DNA of 64,000 bases, from positions 22,769,231 to 22,833,230 of the forward strand of contig OX031060.1 of NCBI GenBank assembly GCA_943736015.1. The letters run 5' to 3'. Positions within the stretch are counted from its first letter, which is position 1; every line of letters begins with the position of its first letter. The DNA comes from Tridacna crocea (taxonomy: Eukaryota; Mollusca; Bivalvia; Cardiida; Cardiidae). Below are positions 18,991-31,058 of this stretch, in pieces. The position numbers and the translations under genes were made by a program. The notes beneath the pieces were generated by a model, which had not been told where the DNA came from, did not search any database, and worked only from the letters and a program-made list of their open reading frames with translations.

Positions 18991-19769
18991 GATATTCGAA
19001 AATCTCTGTAGTGAAAGAAAAGTTTTGATTTTGGAATGGTGTGAAAGATTTTCAGATTTATCAAAGATAACTAATTTGAATGGAAAAAAAAAGATGTTTT
19101 CCTGAACTCTTCAAGAGTTTGCTATAACTTAACACAAAGCCATGGCGTTTTTTCAACGCTTTTTAATAATTGCTTTGATGATGATGTTGATGATTATAAT
19201 AATGGTGATGGTAGTTTCGATGGTTGAGTTGGTAGTGATGGTGGTAAAGCCGATACCGGATTTAGTAGTGGGGATAAATGTGTTTGTTTTCTTGGTGTTT
19301 TAAGGCCGACTTGAACATTACTTGTATGTTACTAATTGTGCACCTGGATTTTTAGAGACATTAAAACCGAGAGACAGCAACAGAGAGGCAGTGAGTGTGA
19401 GAGGGAGTGAGTTTGAGAAAGGTTTTAAATTTAACAATATTTACTTAATAGTGGAAAGGTCGTATTGTGGATGAAGAAATTGTTAAATTTGTAAGCTAAT
19501 GACAGAAAAGCGAAATATCTATACTGTGCTAGATTTCAATAGGCATGTGTTGGCTTTGATATGTGTTACCTGCATTGAATGAAGGATCCATTAAATGAGA
19601 TACCCTTGTTATTATAAAAGATTGAGATTTAAAGGGCTGGCTGTAAGGGGAGGTGGAGGCCAGGGAAATTCATCGGACTTTGGTAAAATTTGAATTTGTT
19701 TTGTTGCTTTTAGTCTATTGTGTTTTTAGTCATATTGGATTTCAGTCATATGAGATATATCAGGGCGTC

Positions 19770-20020
19770 ATTTGCATCTATCAAAGCTGTGTCGGTATTT
19801 TATTTACCAGTACATTTGCACATTATTCCAAACCAATGGATGCTTTCCTACATCCATCAATATTTTTTTGGGGAAAAAAAACTGTTAGTGACGAGAAAGT
19901 AATATATCATGTCGCAGTGACTCATCAAACCTCAGATAAAAATTGCAACAGCTTGGGAATCGAACCTGTGAACCCCTATTTTACAACCGCCGTTTGTCAT
20001 GAGGTGAGCAACCAAGCTTA
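19770..20020 (-). mobile_element. SINE-like copy d in unit 1 (recurs in every unit)
   Basis: TTACCAGTACATTTGCACAT, ATGTCGCAGTGACTCATC, GGGAATCGAACCTGTGAACC and GAGGTGAGCAACCAAGC. The minus strand reads GCTTGGTTGCTCACCTC and GGTTCACAGGTTCGATTCCC, a good tRNA-like A/B box pair. It has no GATT tail, so it is 3'-truncated. Confidence 0.6.
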
Positions 20021-20456
20021 GAATTATGCTGATGATGTTTCTTGCACTTCATCAGATGTTAAAGATTATGTCAACAAAAATGAAGGTTACTATTTTTTGG
20101 TGTTTTAACGCCGACTTGAACATTACTTGAATGTAACTAATGGTGCCTGTGAATTTCTATAGATATGAAAACCGAGAGACAGCTACACAGGCAGTGAGTG
20201 TGGGAGGGAGGGAGTTTAAGAAAGGGTTTGATTTTGACATTTTACTTTAGAGTGGAAAGATTGTATTGTGGATGAAGAAATTGATAAATGTGTCAGGCGA
20301 ATGACAGAAAATGTAGTGCAAGATTGTAATAGGCATGTGTTGGGTTTAATAAGTGTTACCTGCATTGAATGAAGGATCCATTAAAAGAGATATCCATGTT
20401 GTTATAAAAGATGGCGATTTAAAGGGCTGGCTGTAGGGGGAGGTGGAGGCCAGGGG

Positions 20457-22865
20457 GATAACTTTTTACCAGTACTTCGCACAATATTGTTCCCATTGAC
20501 ACTGGCAGCCTTTCTCACATAGCCTCGTCGAAAGAATTATGAGTGCTGAGATAAGATTAAATCCTGTCGCAATAATCGTCATCAATTCTATAGAGCATGT
20601 TCTCAGTGTAAGCAAATGTGTCCTTAGTCAGTAGATTTTACTTTCATCTGAAGAAGGGTGTTTGAGAAGGGTTTTGATTTTGACATTGTTACTTCAGAGT
20701 GGAAAGATTGTATTGTGGATGAAGAAATTGATAAATGTGTCAGGCTAATGACAGAAAAGGTAGTACTAGATTGTAATAGGCATGTGTTGGGTTTAATATG
20801 TGTTACCTGCATTGAATGAAAGATCCATTAAATGAGATATCCATGTTGTTATAAAAGATGGTGATTTAAAGGGCTGGCTGTAAGGGGAGGTGGAGGTCAG
20901 GATAAAACCTTTTACCAGTACTTCGCACAATATTGTTCCCATTGACACTGGCAGCCTTTGTCAAATAGATTCGTGGAAAGAATTATGAGTGCTGAGATAA
21001 GATTAAATCTTGTCGCAAAAATCATCATGAATTCTAAAGAGCATATTCTCAGTCTAAATAGATGTATCCTTAGTCCGCAGATTTTACTTTCACCTGCGAA
21101 AGGGAGTTTGAGAGGTTTTTTGACATTTTTACTTTATAGTGGAAAGATTGTATTGTGGATTAAGAAACTGATAAATGTGTAAAGCTGATGACAGAAAAGC
21201 TTCATGTAGAGTGTAGTAGGCATGTGTTCGGTTTAATAAACGTTACCTGCATTGAATGAAGGATCCGATCCATTAAATGAGACATCCAAGTTGTTATAAA
21301 TTGTGATTTAAAGGGCTGGCTGTAAGGGGAGATGGAGGCAAGTGGAATAACTTTTTACCAGTACTTCGCATACTATTGTTCCCATTGATACTGGCAGCGT
21401 TTTTCACATAGCCTTGTGGAAAGAATTATGAGTGCTGAGATAAGATTAAATCCTGTCGCAATAATCGTCTTTAATTCTATAGAGCATATTCTCAGTCTAA
21501 GCAATTGTATCCTTAGTCCGCAGATTTTACTTTCACCGGAGAAAGGGAGTTTGAGAAAGGTTTTGATATTGACATTTCCACTTTATAGTGGAAAGATTAT
21601 ATTGTGGATGAAGAAATTGATAAATGTGTAAGGGTAATGACAAAAGCTAGTGCTAGATTGTAATGTGTTGGGTTTTATATGTGTTACCTGCATTGACTGA
21701 AGGATCCATTAAATGAGATATCCATGTTGTTTTAAAAGATGGCGATTTAAAGTGCTGGCTGTATGGGGAGGTTGGGGTAGGGATAGAACTTTTTACCAGT
21801 ACTCCGCACAATATTGTTGCTATTGACACTGGCAGCCTTTTTTTACAAAGTCTCGTCGAAATAATTATGAGTGCTGAGATAAGATTAAATCCTGTCAGAA
21901 TAATCGTCATCAATTCTATAAAGTATATTCTCAGTGTAAGCAAATGTATTATCAGTCGGCAGATTTTACTTTCACTTGAGGAAGGGAGTTTGACAAACGT
22001 TTTGATTTTGACATTTTTACTTTAGAGTGGAAAGATTGTATTGTGGATGAAGAAATTCATAAATGCGTGAGGCTAATGACAGAAAAGCTTCTGGAAGATT
22101 GTAATAGGCATGTGCTGGGTTTAATAAGTGTTACCTGCATTGACTGAAGGATCCATTGAATGAAATACCCATGTTGTTATAAAAGATGGCGATTTACAGG
22201 GCTGGCTGTAAGGGGAGGTGGAGGCCAGGGAGATAACTTTTTACCAGTACTTCGCACAATATTGTTCCTATTGACACTGGGAACTTTTCTCACTTAGCCT
22301 CGTCGAAAGAATTATAAGCGCTGAGAAAAGATAAAATCCTGTCGCAATAATCGTCATTAATTTTATAGAGCTTATTCTCGGTCTAAATAAATGTATCCTT
22401 AGTCCGCAGATTTTACTTTCACTTGAGGAAGGGAGTTTGACAAACGTTTTGATTTTGACATTTTTTACTTTAAGAGTGGAATGATTATATTGTGGATGAA
22501 GAAATTGATAAATGTGTGAGGCTAATGATAGAAAAGCTAATGCTGGATTGTAATAGGCATGTGTTGGTTTTAATAAGTGTTACCTGCATTGAATGAAGGA
22601 TCCATTAAATGAGATATCCATGTTGTTATAAAAGATGGTGATTTATAGGGCTGGCTTTAAGGGGAGGTGGAGGCCAGGGGATAACTTTTTACCAGTACTT
22701 CGCACAGTATTGCTTCCATTGACACTGGCAGCCTTTCTCACATACCCTCGTCGAAAGAATTATGAGTACTGAGATAAGATTAAATCCTGTCGCAATAATT
22801 ATCATCAATTCTATAGAGCATATTCTCAGTCTAAGCAAATGTAGTCGGCAGATTTTAATTTCACC
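20457..22865. repeat. ~445-bp tandem subrepeat block, unit 1
   Basis: ACCAGTACTTCGCAC-type starts lie at 20468, 20914, 21357, 21795, 22243 and 22691, spaced 446, 443, 438, 448 and 448 bp. Each subrepeat is a SINE-derived piece (GAGTGCTGAGATAAGATTAA, CCTGTCGCAATAATCGTC) fused to a piece of the preceding unique segment (TTGACATTTTTACTTT, GGAAAGATTGTATTGTGGAT, ATTAAATGAGATATCCATG, AAAGGGCTGGCTGTAAGGGG). A weak further start is at about 23121. Conserved short frames such as one starting MSAEIRLNPV are by-products. Confidence 0.92.
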
Positions 22866-24043
22866 TAGGGGGATACATTTCCAGTCTGTATCTATTTATT
22901 CCTGGAAGGGTTGTTATGTGCAAAAAGACATTGTAACTGTTTGTAAAGAACAATGATGGAAAAAAAAAAAAAAAACACGAAATTTGTGAGCAGTAGATTT
23001 TGATAGCTATGTGCTTAGAATTTGCAGAAGTTAATTTCAAGAATATCGATATTTTCTAGACAGTTTTGGATTCAATTAAAAAAAGTTGTAAACTATTTTG
23101 AGGGAGATCAGTGCCTTCTTTTACCAGTACTTTGCACAATATTGTTCCCATTGGCACTTGCTGCTTTCTTTGATCCGAGTCTACAAACGCTTCAGAATCA
23201 ACCAGTTCCTTGTTTCTGATACTTCATTCAGCTTTAATGTTAGTCACTGAGATAAAACTTACCTCTGGAATTATTCGATATGATTAACCACTTGTAACCA
23301 TTTTTGGTCCCTTGTATGTGTGTTTCTGTAAGATGTATCGTCGGTCTGTGAAATGCAAATGTCTAGAAATTTGATTTTATTTTCAATTTAAGGAAATGCC
23401 ATGCGTTACCCCCTTCAATTTGTTCGATTTACCTTCAGTCGAAGTGTTGTACATTTAGTACGAGAAATATTTCTTTTTGTTTCAGTTTACACCTTTAGCT
23501 GTAATTGCTTGAAATTGCTTGTCAGTAGGCCCTAAAACTGTATTTCTACCTTTTTTTGACAGTACAAGTTCTTAAACCAGTACCCCCAGTTGGCGATTTC
23601 AAACCCACAAGGCCTAAAACCAACCAACAGGCAGTTGCAAGCATATTGGGCCCTGGAATTGTATCCTCAGTTCGTGGAATGTTTCCCCAATCTATTTCAA
23701 ATCCTCGTAGACTTTGAAATTGTTCTATACCCAGTTGAATGTACACCCAGGCCCTAAACCACTGCCTCACTCTCGTGGTATTGTTTGCACAGTTTGCCCA
23801 TACACTTTTTTCCTGACATGTACTTAAAATCTGTAAGATTTCAGAGAGAATCCCAAATTTAACTTGTCTTCCAGTCTTAAAACATTAGTCAGCCCAATGA
23901 ACCCAAGTTAGCAACTGAACACCCCCAGTCTATGAGTCCCTCGGATACACCATAAGGCCCTGAAGCTGTGTTCTGTCTGAAAATCCACCCTTTTTCAATT
24001 CCCTTACCTTCTTGATGTACCCACAGTTCGAAGATGTCCATTG
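22866..24043. other. Unclassified unit segment after the subrepeats
   Basis: It recurs in every unit. It starts with ATTCCTGGAAGGGTTGTTATG and an A run (22960 area). A degraded subrepeat start follows near 23121, and then ~800 bp of sequence with recurring GGCCCT motifs (about 23530, 23650, 23751 and 23955), each near ACTGTAT/ATTGTAT and CAGT. No coding frame is supported. Confidence 0.55.
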
Positions 24044-24222
24044 GTTACTGCAACAGCTCGCGTTATGTTATTTTAGGAATCGAGACGTAGCCTTGGTGAG
24101 ATGTTACTGCAACTGTTTGCGTTATGGTATTTCAGGAATCGAGATGGTAGCCTTGGTGAGATGTTACTGCAACTGTTTGCGTTATGGTATTTCAGGAATC
24201 GAGATGGTAGCCTTGGTGAGAT
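24044..24222. repeat. 60-bp minisatellite, three copies (unit 2)
   Basis: Copies of 59, 60 and 60 bp start GTTACTGCAAC and contain GCGTTATG, AGGAATCGAGA and AGCCTTGGTGAGAT. The first copy differs from the two identical later ones (CAGCTCGCG versus CTGTTTGCG). Other positions: one copy at 16157-16215, two at 32238-32356, two at 40376-40494, three at 48494-48672 and two at 56689-56807. Confidence 0.93.
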
Positions 24223-24664
24223 GTATCAGTAAGCTATAAACCAGTGTCCTTCCAGAGATTTTACTCCCTACCTGTTAGCCTGCAATCCCCTGTCGGAAAG
24301 ATATTCGCTTGGATCCTTGTACTTCATCTCAGACGGTGAAAGATATTCTCAGTTTGATGCTCCTTCCAATCTTGTAACAATGTCCCTTCTATTATTTCAA
24401 ACCAATGCCGTATGCCTGTATCCGTGGTCTGTCAGTTGGACAGATATAACCTCAGAATTTACAACTATGCCCTCACCGGTGATTTAGCCCCAGTCAGCTT
24501 GTTTATTCTGCTTCCTTCAAATTAGAACGTAACTTAATTGAATGTACCTTCCAACGATAAAGCTATGCCCTGTTGTTTCACCGATAAGTCTTTGGCCTCA
24601 ACGTCTTCTTTATGATCTTAACCCTTAGTCTGAACGGCCTGAAATAATGTATTCGCCCTCATGT

Positions 24665-25310
24665 TTCATCTCACACACTCTATCTCTTCTCCTTTTCTTT
24701 ATTTATTTCTATCCCTCTTTTTGCAATTTCTGTTTTTCTTCACCTCTCTCCATTTAATTTTGTGTATCTCTATTGTTTCTCTTTCTCTGTGTCTCTCACA
24801 CTCTATCTACTGCCTTCCGAACTCTTTTTTACTACTCTCTGTCCCTCAACATCTTTCTCTCAACACTGTTTTCCACGCTCAGTCTCTCGCTGTTTCTCTG
24901 TTTCTCTGTCTGTTTGTCTGTCTCTCTCGCTTTCTGTCTTTCTCTTGCTCTGTGTATCACTCTATACCCCTTTCCATTTCTATTCCTGCTCTTCTTTTAT
25001 TTCTTTCCTCTTTCTACCTGTATCTCACTGCCTTCTTTCACACAGTCTCTTTATCTCTGTTGCTTTCTGTCTCTTCCGCTATTCAACCATCTTCTGTCTC
25101 ATTTTCCTATCACTCCCTATTCTGTTATGTTCTCTCTGTCTCTCTTTATTTCTCTTTGCTTCCTGCAAACTTTACTCTTGTCTCTCCATCCTATCAATCT
25201 CTTTCGCTTTTTTCCCTATTATCTATCTTACTATCTATATATCTATCTCTATCTGTCTATCTATCTATCTATCAATCTATCTATCTATCTATCTATCTGT
25301 CTATCTATAA
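24665..25310. repeat. Pyrimidine tract, unit 2
   Basis: Same block as in unit 1, ending in a (TCTA)n run with a TCAA interruption. The CTCAACATC variant near 24847 is shared only with unit 5. Pyrimidine/purine strand bias this long can form triplex (H-DNA) under negative supercoiling; that is inference. Confidence 0.9.
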
Positions 25311-26091
25311 AGACTGCTTTCTCTGACCACACGATGTCCATCCTTTTCCTCCAAAAATGTACTTCCTACAATAAATTAGCTTCTTTTCTTCATATCTTCC
25401 TCAGTCTGCATGATTAATCGTTTCTCATTCGATATGATGCTCCTTCAGTCCGTAATTTTGAGTGTAATCTAACTATATTATCATTCGAACATTTTAGAAT
25501 GAAATGTTATGGTGTTACTAGCACATTTGAGACATCCTGGCAAGATCTTACAAGATTACGTAATCACCCTGTAGATTTCTACATACGACCAATTTAAATT
25601 CCCTATCGACATCAGCTATTTACCTAATGAATGCCGAAAAAGCCAAGGTTCCCATTTTATGATCTAAAGCATCTATCTATTGGAAATAAGTCATAAAAAT
25701 AAACGTAGGATTCTCAATGCTATAAGTGTGCAGTATTGATTGAAGAGTGTTAAAAGTTCGATTTCAATATTAGTTCAGTTCATATTGCGGCGGCCCGTGA
25801 ACTTGTCCTCTCCTGCAATTACTTTTACCAGTATTCCGCACAATATTCTTTCCAAGGCACTGACTACTTTTCAACATAAGAATCGTCAAAATAATGATAA
25901 AGGATGAGAAATGAATCATATCGCAATGACTGTAAGCAATTTGCGGAAAAAATCGACCGAGGCGGGAATAAAACTAGCAGCTCCGTGTTCTCGATTTTTT
26001 TATGGTTCTCTTTATCCAGTACTCATCGTAATATTATATCCACTGGCTGCTGCCTCACATGCTCAATGTCATAAACATCAAAACATTATTC

Positions 26092-26133
<42 letters not shown>

Positions 26134-28649
26134 TTTAAATGGAAAGTTGGAAAGCGCTTTTGATTTCGACACTTTTACCTTATAGTAGCAGGGTTGCACT
26201 TTGGATAAAGAAATTGTTAAGTTTGGAAAGATTAATGACAGAAAAGAGAATTTTATGTTTCGTCCTATTTTAATAGGTATGCGTTAAAAAGTGTTCTGAA
26301 AGTAAATATAAGGGTTAATGTTTTAGCCGTCGTCCTCTTTTCCACGTAATTACCGTTAAAACAATGAACAGCACTGAGACAGCAGACGGGCAATTGATTT
26401 CATCAAATCTTGCGAACTAGGGATTGGCTACCCCCTTGTCTCTAGAACTACGGATAAACGACTGAGTTATCGAACTAGTGTTTGACAATCGATTGATTGA
26501 TTGATTGATTGACTATATGTGTTTAACACCGTTTTCAACGATATTCGAGTTATATTGCGGCGGCCAGTTCTCTTGCCTATGCGTTCCTATAGTTTCAGTA
26601 ACTAGTACTTTTCACGATATTCTTCCCAAGCCATTGACTGCTTTTCCACATAATTATAGTCAAAACTGCTGCTCAGAAAAATTAATGCTACCACAGTGAG
26701 CATTATCAACCCTCGGAAAGAAATGACCGAGCAGGGGATACAAACCAGCCAAGCAGTGCCTCAAGCTCCGGGCAATGCAGACCGAATACCTTTTTAAGAA
26801 TCTTTGGAAGGTGAAGACAATGTGTTGATTTGAAAATGCTGTGAAGTATTTCAGGTAAATAAAAGAAGGGGGACTGAATTGGATGATTGATTGATTGCAT
26901 GTGGTTTAACACCGTTTTCAACAATATTTCAATTATATCGCGGCGGCCAGTGCACCTACCCATACTTTACTGAAGGTTCAGTAACCAGTCCTTTGTATGA
27001 TATCTTCAAAATGCAAATTACTCCTTTTCAACATAACTATTATTAAAAGTGGTTTCGAGAGGCTAGCGAAGAACCAATCCTGTCGCAAAAATTATTATCA
27101 AACCTCGGAAAGACATGGCCGAGTAGGGGAATCAAACCAGCTTACCCATGTCTCAAGTTCTATAGGCTATCGACCGAATTGATATTCGAAAATCTCTGTA
27201 GTGAAAGAAAAGTTTTGATTTTGGAATGGTGTGAAAGATTTTCAGATTTATCAAAGAAAGGTAACTAATTTGAATGGAAAAAAAAGATGTTTTCCTGAAC
27301 TCTTCAAGAGTTTGCTATAACTTAACACAAAGCCATGGCGTTTTTTCAACGCTTTTTAATAATTGCTTTGATGATGATGTTGATGATTATAATAATGGTG
27401 ATGGTAGTTTCGATGGTTGAGTTGGTAGTGATGGTGGTAAAGCCGATACCGGATTTAGTAGTGGGGATAAATGTGTTTGTTTTCTTGGTGTTTTAAGGCC
27501 GACTTGAACATTACTTGTATGTTACTAATTGTGCACCTGGATTTTTAGAGACATTAAAACCGAGAGACAGCAACAGAGAGGCAGTGAGTGTGAGAGGGAG
27601 TGAGTTTGAGAAAGGTTTTAAATTTAACAATATTTACTTAATAGTGGAAAGGTCGTATTGTGGATGAAGAAATTGTTAAATTTGTAAGCTAATGACAGAA
27701 AAGCGAAATATCTATACTGTGCTAGATTTCAATAGGCATGTGTTGGCTTTGATATGTGTTACCTGCATTGAATGAAGGATCCATTAAATGAGATACCCTT
27801 GTTATTATAAAAGATTGAGATTTAAAGGGCTGGCTGTAAGGGGAGGTGGAGGCCAGGGAAATTCATCGGACTTTGGTAAAATTTGAATTTGTTTTGTTGC
27901 TTTTAGTCTATTGTGTTTTTAGTCATATTGGATTTCAGTCATATGAGATATATCAGGGCGTCATTTGCATCTATCAAAGCTGTGTCGGTATTTTATTTAC
28001 CAGTACATTTGCACATTATTCCAAACCAATGGATGCTTTCCTACATCCATCAATATTTTTTTGGGGAAAAAAAACTGTTAGTGACGAGAAAGTAATATAT
28101 CATGTCGCAGTGACTCATCAAACCTCAGATAAAAATTGCAACAGCTTGGGAATCGAACCTGTGAACCCCTATTTTACAACCGCCGTTTGTCATGAGGTGA
28201 GCAACCAAGCTTAGAATTATGCTGATGATGTTTCTTGCACTTCATCAGATGTTAAAGATTATGTCAACAAAAATGAAGGTTACTATTTTTTGGTGTTTTA
28301 ACGCCGACTTGAACATTACTTGAATGTAACTAATGGTGCCTGTGAATTTCTATAGATATGAAAACAGAGAGACAGCTACACAGGCAGTGAGTGTGGGAGG
28401 GAGGGAGTTTAAGAAAGGGTTTGATTTTGACATTTTACTTTATAGTGGAAAGATTGTATTGTGGATGAAGAAATTGATAAATGTGTCAGGCGAATGACAG
28501 AAAATGTAGTGCAAGATTGTAATAGGCATGTGTTGGGTTTAATAAGTGTTACCTGCATTGAATGAAGGATCCATTAAAAGAGATATCCATGTTGTTATAA
28601 AAGATGGCGATTTAAAGGGCTGGCTGTAGGGGGAGGTGGAGGCCAGGGG

Positions 28650-31058
28650 GATAACTTTTTACCAGTACTTCGCACAATATTGTTCCCATTGACACTGGCA
28701 GCCTTTCTCACATAGCCTCGTCGAAAGAATTATGAGTGCTGAGATAAGATTAAATCCTGTCGCAATAATCGTCATCAATTCTATAGAGCATGTTCTCAGT
28801 GTAAGCAAATGTGTCCTTAGTCAGCAGATTTTACTTTCATCTGAAGAAGGGTGTTTGAGAAGGGTTTTGATTTTGACATTGTTACTTCAGAGTGGAAAGA
28901 TTGTATTGTGGATGAAGAAATTGATAAATGTGTCAGGCTAATGACAGAAAAGGTAGTACTAGATTGTAATAGGCATGTGTTGGGTTTAATATGTGTTACC
29001 TGCATTGAATGAAAGATCCATTAAATGAGATATCCATGTTGTTATAAAAGATGGTGATTTAAAGGGCTGGCTGTAAGGGGAGGTGGAGGTCAGGATAAAA
29101 CCTTTTACCAGTACTTCGCACAATATTGTTCCCATTGACACTGGCAGCCTTTGTCAAATAGATTCGTGGAAAGAATTATGAGTGCTGAGATAAGATTAAA
29201 TCTTGTCGCAAAAATCATCATGAATTCTAAAGAGCATATTCTCAGTCTAAATAGATGTATCCTTAGTCCGCAGATTTTACTTTCACCTGCGAAAGGGAGT
29301 TTGAGAGGTTTTTTGACATTTTTACTTTATAGTGGAAAGATTGTATTGTGGATTAAGAAATTGATAAATGTGTAAAGCTGATGACAGAAAAGCTTCATGT
29401 AGAGTGTAGTAGGCATGTGTTCGGTTTAATAAACGTTACCTGCATTGAATGAAGGATCCGATCCATTAAATGAGACATCCAAGTTGTTATAAATTGTGAT
29501 TTAAAGGGCTGGCTGTAAGGGGAGATGGAGGCAAGTGGAATAACTTTTTACCAGTACTTCGCATACTATTGTTCCCATTGATACTGGCAGCGTTTTTCAC
29601 ATAGCCTTGTGGAAAGAATTATGAGTGCTGATATAAGATTAAATCCTGTCGCAATAATCGTCTTTAATTCTATAGAGCATATTCTCAGTCTAAGCAATTG
29701 TATCCTTAGTCCGCAGATTTTACTTGCACCGGAGAAAGGGAGTTTGAGAAAGGTTTTGATATTGACATTTCCACTTTATAGTGGAAAGATTATATTGTGG
29801 ATGAAGAAATTGATAAATGTGTAAGGGTAATGACAAAAGCTAGTGCTAGATTGTAATGTGTTGGGTTTTATATGTGTTACCTGCATTGACTGAAGGATCC
29901 ATTAAATGAGATATCCATGTTGTTTTAAAAGATGGCGATTTAAAGTGCTGGCTGTATGGGGAGGTTGGGGTAGGGATAGAACTTTTTACCAGTACTCCGC
30001 ACAATATTGTTCCTATTGACACTGGCAGCCTTTTTTTACAAAGTCTCGTCGAAATATTTATGAGTGCTGAGATAAGATTAAATCCTGTCAGAATAATCGT
30101 CATCAATTCTATAAAGTATATTCTCAGTGTAAGCAAATGTATTATCAGTCGGCAGATTTTACTTTCACTTGAGGAAGGGAGTTTGACAAACGTTTTGATT
30201 TTGACATTTTTACTTTAGAGTGGAAAGATTGTATTGTGGATGAAGAAATTCATAAATGCGTGAGGCTAATGACAGAAAAGCTTCTGGAAGATTGTAATAG
30301 GCATGTGCTGGGTTTAATAAGTGTTACCTGCATTGACTGAAGGATCCATTGAATGAAATACCCATGTTGTTATAAAAGATGGCGATTTACAGGGCTGGCT
30401 GTAAGGGGAGGTGGAGGCCAGGGAGATAACTTTTTACCAGTACTTCGCACAATATTGTTCCTATTGACACTGGGAGCCTTTCTCACTTAGCCTTGTCGAA
30501 AGAATTATAAGCGCTGAGAAAAGATAAAATCCTGTCGCAATAATCGTCATTAATTTTATAGAGCTTATTCTCGGTCTAAATAAATGTATCCTTAGTCCGC
30601 AGATTTTACTTTCACTTGAGGAAGGGAGTTTGACAAACGTTTTGATTTTGACATTTTTTACTTTAAGAGTGGAATGATTATATTGTGGATGAAGAAATTG
30701 ATAAATGTGTGAGGCTAATGATAGAAAAGCTAATGCTGGATTGTAATAGGCATGTGTTGGTTTTAATAAGTGTTACCTGCATTGAATGAAGGATCCATTA
30801 AATGAGATATCCATGTTGTTATAAAAGATGGTGATTTATAGGGCTGGCTTTAAGGGGAGGTGGAGGCCAGGGGATAACTTTTTACCAGTACTTCGCACAG
30901 TATTGCTTCCATTGACACTGGCAGCCTTTCTCACATAGCCTCGTCGAAAGAATTATGAGTGCTGAGATAAGATTAAATCCTGTCGCAATAATTATCATCA
31001 ATTCTATAGAGCATATTCTCAGTCTAAGCAAATGTAGTCGGCAGATTTTAATTTCACC
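28650..31058. repeat. ~445-bp tandem subrepeat block, unit 2
   Basis: It has the same six-copy arrangement as unit 1. Variants shared only with unit 5: GCTGATATAAG near 29627 and TTACTTGCACC near 29722. Confidence 0.92.

Larger units (their letters stand above)
16157..24050. repeat. Array unit 1 (7894 bp, most divergent)
   Basis: The unit phase is set by the left border motif CAACAGCTTGCG. It has one copy of the 60-bp repeat at its start. It lacks 143 bp after 17451 that every other unit and copy 0 possess, so this is a deletion. The pyrimidine tract is at 16658-17262, a GA run of 36 bases at 17901-17936, the 445-bp block at 20457-22865 and a 16-base A run near 22960. The left half shows many private substitutions. 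From about 20.1 kb the right half carries variants otherwise seen only in unit 4 (AAAACCGAG at 20169, AAGAAACTG at 21162, TGGGAACTTTTC at 22277). Confidence 0.9.

Noticed and set aside
20457-22865. CRISPR-like array
   Set aside because: The repeats are ~445 bp and directly adjacent, with no short repeats or unique spacers, and the context is eukaryotic.
24661-25417. Overlapping frames of 180-220 codons rich in Ser, Leu, Phe and Tyr, repeated in each unit
   Set aside because: They lie in a pyrimidine tract where stop codons are rare in all three forward frames. All three frames stay open, composition is low complexity and no domain is seen.
28732-28941. Small frames conserved between units, such as those starting MSAEIRLNPV or MEAREIHRTL
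   Set aside because: The DNA is nearly identical between units in every frame, so conservation carries no coding signal. The frames fall inside 445-bp subrepeats or SINE-like copies and change with single-base indels (for example at 36205 and 46289).
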